DNA of 11,577 nucleotides from Pseudomonadota bacterium. Lineage in GTDB: Bacteria; Pseudomonadota; Alphaproteobacteria; Acetobacterales; Acetobacteraceae. The stretch lies in contig JAJZFF010000233.1 of NCBI GenBank assembly GCA_021805485.1, positions 1-11,577 on the forward strand. The letters run 5' to 3'. Numbering within the stretch: the stretch's first letter is position 1; each line of letters starts with the position of its first letter. Below the pieces are notes generated by a model. It did not search any database. It was given only the letters and a program-made list of their open reading frames with translations, and was not told the DNA's origin. Made by a program: the position numbers and the translations under genes. This document shows, piece after piece, positions 6,118-11,577 of the stretch.

Positions 6118-6977
6118 GCGCAACGACTGGCGCCCTGCCCCGCCCGGTTTCGGCGCGGCTGGCCGCATGGGTCGGTACCCGTGGGACACTCGCGGGCGGC
6201 GCGGCGCTCGCGCTCGCGATCTGCGGCTTCAGCCTGTTTGGCGGCCTCGCCTGGCACGCCAGCCCCTATGCGATCCACGGCCACCACACGCTGATGGCGC
6301 CGACGCGCGCATTCCCGCTCGGCACCGACCAGATCGGCCGCGACCTGCTGGCCCGGCTGATCGCGGGCGGGCGGGCGACGCTGATCGTCGCACTGCCGGC
6401 GTCGATGCTCGGGTTTCTCCTCGGCATCGCCTACGGGCTGGCGGCCGCCCTCGGTCCGCGCTGGCTGGATGCCACGCTGATGCGCCTGCTCGACGCCGTG
6501 CTGGCGCTGCCGGGCCTCGTGATCCTGATCTTCTTCGCCGCCCTGTTCACGCCGGGCACCTTCACGCTGATCCTGCTGCTGGGCCTCACGGCATGGCCGG
6601 GGCTCGCGCGGCTCGTGCGCAACGAGGCGATCGCGCAGCGCGGGCGCGATTTCATCCTTGCGGCCCGGCAGTTCGGCGGCGGTTCCGCCTACATCGCGCG
6701 GGTGCACATCCTGCGGGTGATCGCGCCGATCCTCGCCGTGAACGGCACGTTTCTGGTGGGCGACCAGATCCTCGCGCTCTCGGGCCTCAGCTTTCTCGGT
6801 CTCGGCGTGCAGCCGCCGATGGCAAGCTGGGGCGGACTGCTGGAATCCGGACTGAACCTGATCGCGCTCGATCCATGGTGGATGATCCTGCCGCCGGGAC
6901 TGATGATCCTTCTCTCGATCCTCGCCGCCAACCTGATCGGCCAGGGGCTGCTCGCGCGGCAGGACACCGGGCGGTGA
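6114..6977 (+). CDS. ABC importer permease, DppC/OppC type
   Basis: This 287-residue inner-membrane protein is the second permease. It shows the DppC hallmark FPLGTDQIGRDLLARLIAGG, a coupling loop FILAARQFGGGSAYIARVHI, and the C-terminal LSFLGLGVQPPMASWGGLLE. The start is ATG 6114, overlapping the upstream stop as ATGA, with GGGAG at 6101-6105. A start at 5982 would add 44 residues that lie inside the first permease gene and match nothing. Four-nucleotide overlaps on both sides indicate translational coupling with permease 1 and the ATPase. Confidence 0.92.
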   Translation: MSATTGALPRPVSARLAAWVGTRGTLAGGAALALAICGFSLFGGLAWHASPYAIHGHHTLMAPTRAFPLGTDQIGRDLLARLIAGGRATLIVALPASMLGFLLGIAYGLAAALGPRWLDATLMRLLDAVLALPGLVILIFFAALFTPGTFTLILLLGLTAWPGLARLVRNEAIAQRGRDFILAARQFGGGSAYIARVHILRVIAPILAVNGTFLVGDQILALSGLSFLGLGVQPPMASWGGLLESGLNLIALDPWWMILPPGLMILLSILAANLIGQGLLARQDTGR

Positions 6978-8806
6978 GCCCCGTGCTGGACCTCGACCGG
7001 CTTTCGGTCACGCTGCGCCGGCGCGACGGCACCCGCCTCGCGCTGCTGGAGGGACTGAGCCTCTCGGTCGCGGCGGGCGAAATGACCGCGCTGGTCGGCG
7101 AGAGCGGCTCGGGCAAGACGATCGCCGCACTCGGCATGATCGGCCTGCTGCCGCGCCGGGCGGAAGCTACCGGGCGGGTCCTGCTGGCCGGCACCGATCT
7201 GCTGACACTTCCGCGGGAAAAAATGCGGCGGGTGCGCGGCGGCGAGATCGGGATGGTGTTCCAGAATCCGCTCGCCGCCCTCAACCCGGCGATGCGGGTG
7301 GGCAGGCAGGTCGAGGAAGTCTACCGCCTTCATACCGGCGCCGGGCCGGATGCCGCGCGGGCGCAGGCGCGGGCGCTCTTCGACGAGGTCGGGATTCCGC
7401 GCGGCGCCGAGCGGCTGGACGATTTCCCGCACCAGTTCTCGGGCGGGATGCGGCAGCGGGTGATGATCGCGATGGCGCTGGCCTGTGGTCCGAAGCTCCT
7501 GATCGCCGACGAGCCGACCACCGGGCTTGATGCGCTGGTCGCACGGCAGATCCTGGCGCTGATCACGCGACTGTGCCGGGAGCGGGGCATGGGCGTGCTG
7601 TTCATCACGCACGATCTCTCGATCGTCGAGGCGCATGCAGCGCGGGTGACCGTGCTCTATGCCGGGCGGGCGGTGGAATGGGGCCGCGCCGCCGACCTGT
7701 TCGCGACGCCGCGCCACCCCTACACACGCGCCCTGCTCGGTGCGGTACCGGGGCCTGAGCAGGCGCGGCTGGTCACCATTCCTGGCACCCTGCCCGATCC
7801 GGCGGCATTTCCGCCGGGTTGCCGGTTCGCTCCGCGCTGTGTCCTGCGCGAGGCCGCCTGCGAGGCAGGGTTTCCCGCGACGGATACGCTGGGCGGGACC
7901 GCCTTCGCCTGCCGTCGCGGCCGTGAGCCGTCGCCGGTGCCGGAACGGAACTCGACGCGTATTGCCCGGCCGGTGGAGGCGGCAGGCGAGCCGGTTCTGG
8001 AGGTTTCGGAACTGCGCGTCGAATATGACCGCCGCCGATCGGACTTCGCTTTCCGGCGTCCGCCGCCACTTCTCGCCCTCGCCCCGGTTTCCTTTACGCT
8101 GCGGCGGGGCGAATGCCTCGGCGTGGTTGGCGAGAGCGGATCGGGCAAGTCGAGCCTCGGCCGCGCGGTGCTGCAGATGCTGGCGCATGAAGGCACGGTG
8201 CGGCTCGGCGGTGCCGACCTCGAGAGGATGCGCGGCAAGGCGCTTGCCGCGGCAAGGCGGCGTATCCAGGCGGTATTCCAGGATCCGCGCGAGTCGATGA
8301 ACCCGCGTATGCGGATCGGCGACATCGTGGCCGAGCCGCTGCGCCTCGCTGGCGTCCGCAAGCACCAGAGACGCGCGCAGGCCGCGGCGTTGCTCGACCG
8401 GGTCGGGCTCGGCGCGCGGCTGTTCGACCTGTTGCCCGGCCAGGTCTCGGGCGGCGAGGCCCAGCGCGTGGCGATCGCCCGCGCGCTGGCGGCGGCGCCG
8501 GACGTCATCGTGCTTGATGAACCGACGTCGAGCCTCGATGTGTCGACCCAGGCGCTGCTGCTCAACCTGCTGAAAGACCTCGCAAGTGATGAGGGGCTCT
8601 CCTACATCCTGATCAGCCACGATATCGCGACGGTATTCCACATGGCCGACCGCCTGCTCGTGCTGCGGGAAGGCCACGTCATCGAGGCCGGGGTCGCGGG
8701 GGATTTACTTGCCGGTGCGAAATCCGACTATACGAAGGAACTGATCGCTGCCGGCGCGTCCGCGCGCTGGCGCGGGCCCGAACACACCGAGGAGCTTAGC
8801 TCATGA
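6974..8806 (+). CDS. Fused double ATPase of a peptide-type ABC importer (DppD-DppF / YejF-like)
   Basis: This 610-residue protein carries two complete ABC ATPase domains in one chain. Domain 1 has Walker A GESGSGKT (42-49), Q-loop VFQNPLAALNP, signature FSGGMRQR, Walker B LLIADEPTTGLD and switch histidine FITHD. It is followed by the oligopeptide C-terminal region with Cys283, Cys289, Cys296 and Cys313 (GCRFAPRC...AAC...FAC), the set that in some DppD/OppD proteins binds an Fe-S cluster. Domain 2 has Walker A GESGSGKS (386-393), signature VSGGE (491-495), Walker B VIVLDEPTSSLD and switch LISHD, but no cysteine region. The start is GTG 6974 in a GTGA overlap with permease 2. Fused ATPases also occur in YejF and GsiA, so substrate cannot be inferred. 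Its stop overlaps exbB by 4 nt. Confidence 0.93.
   Translation: MSPVLDLDRLSVTLRRRDGTRLALLEGLSLSVAAGEMTALVGESGSGKTIAALGMIGLLPRRAEATGRVLLAGTDLLTLPREKMRRVRGGEIGMVFQNPLAALNPAMRVGRQVEEVYRLHTGAGPDAARAQARALFDEVGIPRGAERLDDFPHQFSGGMRQRVMIAMALACGPKLLIADEPTTGLDALVARQILALITRLCRERGMGVLFITHDLSIVEAHAARVTVLYAGRAVEWGRAADLFATPRHPYTRALLGAVPGPEQARLVTIPGTLPDPAAFPPGCRFAPRCVLREAACEAGFPATDTLGGTAFACRRGREPSPVPERNSTRIARPVEAAGEPVLEVSELRVEYDRRRSDFAFRRPPPLLALAPVSFTLRRGECLGVVGESGSGKSSLGRAVLQMLAHEGTVRLGGADLERMRGKALAAARRRIQAVFQDPRESMNPRMRIGDIVAEPLRLAGVRKHQRRAQAAALLDRVGLGARLFDLLPGQVSGGEAQRVAIARALAAAPDVIVLDEPTSSLDVSTQALLLNLLKDLASDEGLSYILISHDIATVFHMADRLLVLREGHVIEAGVAGDLLAGAKSDYTKELIAAGASARWRGPEHTEELSS
8789..8794 (+). promoter_or_regulatory. 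Strong ribosome binding site for exbB
   Basis: GAGGAG within the last codons of the ATPase gene ends 8 nt before ATG 8803. It fixes the exbB start and permits re-initiation at the ATGA overlap. Confidence 0.8.
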
Positions 8807-9474
8807 ATGAAATCGTCCGCCTCGTCATGATGACGGGTGGTCTGCTGGCGGTGATGCCGGTTCTGCTGCTGGTGACACTCGTCGTCGGGCTCGAACGGTT
8901 CTGGCTGCTCAAGCGCACGCTCGGCGCCGGGCGGCGCATCCATGCCGCGCTGCGCGCCGTGGGTTATGGCAATCCGGCCGGGCTGCGCCAGCTCGCCGAG
9001 ACGAACGGCGCCACGCTGCAGGGCCACCTGATCGCAACCGCGCTGGCCTCGCGCGGGGAAAACGCCGACGAACTCGACAATCACCTCGAGGAAGAGATCA
9101 TGGACGCCATGCCGCGGATCACCCGGGGCCTGTGGATTCTCGATACCGCGGTGACGATCGCGCCGTTGCTCGGGCTGTTCGGCACGATCATCGGCATGAT
9201 CCAGGCCTTCGACGTGCTGTCGAGCAACGGAGGGCCGGCGAAGGTGACAGGCGGGATCGCCGATGCGCTGGTCTCGACCGGCGCGGGCCTGCTGATCGCG
9301 ATCATCGCCGTCTATCTGGTCAATTATTTCAACAATCTCAGCCGCCGGATCGTCCTGCAGCTCGAACTCATCAAGGTGGTGCTGATCAACCGTCTGCACG
9401 GGCGCGGGCTGGCCGGCGACGACGCGGTGGAGGATCCGCCCAAGCGGCGCGCTGCCAGCATGGCCAGGGTCTGA
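8803..9474 (+). CDS. exbB: ExbB-type proton channel subunit (MotA/TolQ/ExbB family)
   Basis: This 223-residue membrane protein has three predicted helices: about 8-30, 112-135 and 155-175. The second and third carry the family core: LDTAVTIAPLLGLFGTIIGM (113-132) and GGIADALVSTGAGLLIAIIA. Thr118 and Thr159 fall in the channel-lining helices, as in characterised ExbB. ExbB forms the pentameric scaffold of the proton-driven motor that energises TonB. TolQ is the main alternative. The ExbB call rests on a TonB gene in the same operon, a following ExbD, and the absence of tolA, tolB or pal. Its start overlaps the ATPase stop (ATGA), tying expression to the ABC importer. Confidence 0.9.
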   Translation: MNEIVRLVMMTGGLLAVMPVLLLVTLVVGLERFWLLKRTLGAGRRIHAALRAVGYGNPAGLRQLAETNGATLQGHLIATALASRGENADELDNHLEEEIMDAMPRITRGLWILDTAVTIAPLLGLFGTIIGMIQAFDVLSSNGGPAKVTGGIADALVSTGAGLLIAIIAVYLVNYFNNLSRRIVLQLELIKVVLINRLHGRGLAGDDAVEDPPKRRAASMARV

Positions 9475-9477
9475 GCG

Positions 9478-9891
9478 ATGCGCCGCAGACGCGATCATCT
9501 GGAGCGCGAACGCCCCCGGCTCGAAATCGTGCCGATGATCGACATCATGATGTTCCTGCTCGTGTTCTTCGTGATGATCGTGCTCAAGATGATCCCCGAT
9601 TCCGGCGTCGCGCTGAAGCTGCCGGGCGCGCAGACGGCGAAGGAGATGAAACCGGCCCAGGTGGTGGTGATGATCGACGCCGCCGGCAAACTGCACGTGA
9701 AGAATCAGGTGGTCACGCTGGCGGGGCTGCAGACCTATCTCGGCCAGGTCGTGGCCGCGAAAAGGAAGGTCGATGTCGTCATCGCCGGGGACAAGGATAT
9801 CCGCTACCAGCGGTTGATGCAGGTGATGGACACCGTGCGCAAATCCGGGATCGTCAATGTCGGGCTCGCGACCAAGCGGCCCGGCGGCTGA
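9478..9891 (+). CDS. exbD: ExbD-type motor subunit
   Basis: This 137-residue protein has a basic N-terminus (MRRRRDHLERERPR), one membrane helix (about 17-40) beginning LEIVPMIDIMMFLLVFF, and a periplasmic ExbD/TolR domain ending DTVRKSGIVNVGLATK. Asp22 in the helix corresponds to the essential proton-carrying Asp25 of E. coli ExbD. It starts 3 nt after the exbB stop, with AGGG at 9466-9469. Together with exbB and tonB it completes the TonB motor. The last 35 nt overlap the xerC start. Confidence 0.92.
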   Translation: MRRRRDHLERERPRLEIVPMIDIMMFLLVFFVMIVLKMIPDSGVALKLPGAQTAKEMKPAQVVVMIDAAGKLHVKNQVVTLAGLQTYLGQVVAAKRKVDVVIAGDKDIRYQRLMQVMDTVRKSGIVNVGLATKRPGG

Positions 9892-10798
9892 CGCCCAGGC
9901 GCTGCGGGTCGAATTTCTCGACTTTCTCGTCGGGGAGCGGCGGGCCGCGGCGCTGACGGTATCGACCTATGGTGCCGATCTCGCGGAATTTCTCGGCTTC
10001 GTCACCCGGCATATCGGCGCCGAGCCAACCGGCGCCGATCTCGCGGCGCTGAGTCTCGCCGATTTCCGGGCCTGGCTGGCGAAGGCGGCGAGCGATGGCG
10101 TCGGCAACGCAACACGGGCGAAGAAACTTTCCGCGGTACGCAGCTTTTTCCGCTGGCTGCGGCAGCGTCACGGCATGATCAACGAGGCGCCGGGGCTGCT
10201 GCGCACGCCGAAATCGCGCCGCCCCCTCCCCCGCGCGCTGACCGCGCCGGACGCCGCCGCCGTGGTGGACAGCCTGGGCGACGATGCGGCGAGCCCGGCG
10301 CTCGCGGCGCGCGACACCGCGCTGATGGCGCTGCTCTACGGCGCCGGGCTGCGGATACACGAGGCGCTCGGGCTCAATATCGGCGATCTGCCGCCGGAGG
10401 GCGCGCCGCTTTCGGTGCGCGGCAAGGGCGGGCGGCAACGGATCGTGCCGCTGCTGCCGGTGCTGCGACGGGAGATCGCTTCCTGGCTGCGGCACCACCC
10501 CGCCCCCACGCCGGACGCGCCGCTCTTTCTCGGTGCGCGCGGGGCGCGGCTCAATCCCGGCGTGGTCCAGCGGCGGCTGCGGGATTTCCGCCGGCTCAAC
10601 GGCCTTCCCGAACACGCCACGCCGCACGCGCTCCGGCATTCCTTCGCGACACATCTGCTGGCCAATGGCGCCGACCTCAGGGCGATCCAGGAACTGCTCG
10701 GCCACGCCAGCCTCTCCACCACGCAGCGCTATACAGCGGTGGATGCCGACCGGTTGATGGCGGTCTGGCAGGCGGCGCATCCGCGAGCGAAGACCTGA
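9857..10798 (+). CDS. xerC: Tyrosine recombinase XerC
   Basis: This 313-residue tyrosine recombinase has the usual XerC/XerD length and two-domain layout: an N-terminal SAM-like core-binding domain (about 15-105) and a catalytic domain. All active-site residues are present: Arg166 (GAGLRIHEAL), Lys190 (RGKGGRQR), His257 and Arg260 (HALRHSF), His283 (LLGHASL) and the nucleophile Tyr292 (TQRYTAV). XerC with XerD resolves chromosome dimers at dif. XerC is chosen over XerD by overall style, which is less certain than the family call. ATG 9857 lies inside exbD, with GGGA 6 nt upstream; no later Met gives a complete core-binding domain. No integrase-like neighbours or att repeats are seen, so a mobile-element integrase is unlikely. 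Confidence 0.88.
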   Translation: MSGSRPSGPAADAQALRVEFLDFLVGERRAAALTVSTYGADLAEFLGFVTRHIGAEPTGADLAALSLADFRAWLAKAASDGVGNATRAKKLSAVRSFFRWLRQRHGMINEAPGLLRTPKSRRPLPRALTAPDAAAVVDSLGDDAASPALAARDTALMALLYGAGLRIHEALGLNIGDLPPEGAPLSVRGKGGRQRIVPLLPVLRREIASWLRHHPAPTPDAPLFLGARGARLNPGVVQRRLRDFRRLNGLPEHATPHALRHSFATHLLANGADLRAIQELLGHASLSTTQRYTAVDADRLMAVWQAAHPRAKT

Positions 10799-10804
10799 CG
10801 TCAG
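10795..10804. other. 10-bp palindrome holding both convergent stop codons
   Basis: CTGACGTCAG is a perfect palindrome. It contains the xerC stop TGA (10796-10798) and, on the minus strand, the acetyltransferase stop TGA (10803-10801), 2 bp apart. There is no room for an intergenic terminator between these genes. Confidence 0.9.
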
Positions 10805-11334
10805 ATGAAACGCTCGATGCCGTCCCAGCGATAGGCGATCTGCGGCACGTCGACGCCGCCGACCTCGACGCTGCCTTCGGCAACGCGGCGCCCGCCCATG
10901 CGCTCATAGAACCAGCGGGCGGGATTGTCCGCCAGCACCCAGAGGACCGCGGAGGCGCAGCCACGTCCGGCGAGATGGGCCATCGCAGCCGAGAGGAGCT
11001 CGCGTCCGAGCCCGCGCTCGCGATAATCATCGAGGACGTAGAGCGTTTCGATCTCGGCATCGGCGAGAGCGCGGCGGCGGCGGCGGCCGGTGACGAAGCC
11101 GACGACCTCGCCGCGGCCCACGGCGGAGGAAAGATCGGTGCCGGAAGCGACCGCAACATGCACCACCGCACCGCTGCGGATCACCCGGTCGTAATAGCCG
11201 GCCTGATCCGGCGCCGAGAGACCGGTGAGCACCGGCTCCGGTAACACGCCCGCATAGGCGCTGCGCCAGCTCGCGACATGGACGGCGCCGATGCCCGGCG
11301 CATCCGCGGTGCGGGCGCGGCGGATGGCGATCAT
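10801..11334 (-). CDS. GNAT-family N-acetyltransferase
   Basis: This 177-residue cytoplasmic protein has the GNAT fold: an N-terminal IRRARTADAPGIGAVHVASW and SAYAGVLP segment, a central strand EVVGFVTG, and motif A ETLYVLDDYRERGLGRELL (about 96-114). In motif A, RERGLG is the acetyl-CoA pyrophosphate-binding R-x-x-G-x-G loop. Motif B reads VLWVLADNPARWFYERMGGR. The acceptor substrate cannot be inferred; small molecules, antibiotics or protein N-termini are all possible in this family. The start ATG 11334 forms an ATGA overlap with the upstream methyltransferase gene and has GGAG 8 nt upstream (11346-11343), so the two are probably co-transcribed and translationally coupled. Confidence 0.9.
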   Translation of the reverse strand: MIAIRRARTADAPGIGAVHVASWRSAYAGVLPEPVLTGLSAPDQAGYYDRVIRSGAVVHVAVASGTDLSSAVGRGEVVGFVTGRRRRRALADAEIETLYVLDDYRERGLGRELLSAAMAHLAGRGCASAVLWVLADNPARWFYERMGGRRVAEGSVEVGGVDVPQIAYRWDGIERFI

Positions 11335-11577
11335 CCGCGCCGCTCCATCCGGCAGGCGAAGAACCCGTCGGTGCCGTCGCGCGCGGGGGACAGGCGCAGC
11401 ATGTCCCCATGCAGATAGGCCGGCAGGCCATCGGCGACGGGGACGATCGCGAAATCGGAATGCCGCGCGAGAAAACTCTCGATCTGCGCCTCGTTTTCCG
11501 GGCGCAGCACCGAGCAGGTGGCATAAACCAGCCGGCCGCCGGGTTTGACCAGGCGTTGCGCGGCATCCAGGATCGCC
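11331..11577 (-). CDS. RsmB/NOL1-type rRNA cytosine-C5 methyltransferase, C-terminal part
   Basis: The minus-strand frame entering from the right edge gives 81 codons ending at TGA 11333-11331; the start is outside the window. It contains LDAAQRLVKPGGRLVYATCS, then VLRPENEAQIESFL, and ends LSPARDGTDGFFACRMERRG. This is the C-terminal end of RsmB-type m5C methyltransferases: the TCS cysteine sits in motif VI, and the DGFFAC stretch is the usual terminal strand. These enzymes methylate cytosines in 16S rRNA using S-adenosylmethionine. Which paralogue it is (RsmB, RsmF-like or other) cannot be decided from this fragment. Confidence 0.85.
   Translation of the reverse strand, partial: AILDAAQRLVKPGGRLVYATCSVLRPENEAQIESFLARHSDFAIVPVADGLPAYLHGDMLRLSPARDGTDGFFACRMERRG

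Noticed and set aside
5005..6189. 394-codon open frame on the minus strand
   Set aside because: It is antisense to the first permease and lacks any domain. The permease frame has clear family motifs, so this is a shadow.
6689..8677. 662-codon open frame on the minus strand
   Set aside because: It lies wholly antisense to the fused ATPase, permease 2 end and their motifs. Its translation is Arg/Ala/Gly-rich without recognisable domains, as expected from high-GC codon bias.
8803..9891. Reading exbB/exbD as tolQ/tolR
   Set aside because: No tolA, tolB or pal is present, and a TonB-type gene belongs to the same operon. Length and motifs alone do not separate the two families fully, so slight doubt remains.
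9857..10798. Tyrosine recombinase as integrase of a mobile element
   Set aside because: Its length and layout match XerC/XerD. No tRNA, direct repeats or phage-like genes are nearby.

Overview
The window looks like chromosomal DNA from a high-GC alphaproteobacterium. Gene content and protein style suggest the Rhodospirillales/Acetobacteraceae neighbourhood (an Acidiphilium-like genome would fit), but this is inferred from general resemblance and not from a marker gene. GC is evenly high. I see no tRNA, rRNA, CRISPR array, insertion sequence or phage gene. Genes are packed tightly, and no stretch above about 120 bases lacks one.

Left part (1-2674), housekeeping. A squalene/phytoene-synthase-fold gene enters on the minus strand (1-542, cut by the window edge). 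It has lost the aspartates of active synthases and resembles the NDUFAF6 type of complex I assembly factor. Next come an Fe-type superoxide dismutase gene (sodB, plus), a strong hairpin terminator, yajC (minus), and, divergent from yajC, a DUF815-type AAA+ ATPase gene (plus). In many alphaproteobacteria yajC is followed by secDF and complex I assembly genes. Here sodB sits where secDF would be expected.

Central part (2741-9891), the most interesting region. One apparent operon reads tonB - dipeptide/oligopeptide-type substrate-binding protein - two permeases - one fused double ATPase - exbB - exbD. Four successive junctions are 4-nt start/stop overlaps, including the ATPase-exbB junction. The operon thus combines the motor that energises outer-membrane receptors (TonB/ExbB/ExbD) with a complete inner-membrane ABC importer, which suggests a two-membrane uptake route for one substrate class (peptide, peptide-like chelate or metal chelate). 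No TonB-dependent receptor lies in the window, so the substrate remains open.

Right part (9857-11577). A complete tyrosine recombinase gene of XerC type starts inside the end of exbD. It runs tail-to-tail into a GNAT acetyltransferase gene (minus), with both stop codons inside one 10-bp palindrome. The acetyltransferase gene overlaps by 4 nt the end of an RsmB-type rRNA cytosine methyltransferase gene that enters from the right edge.
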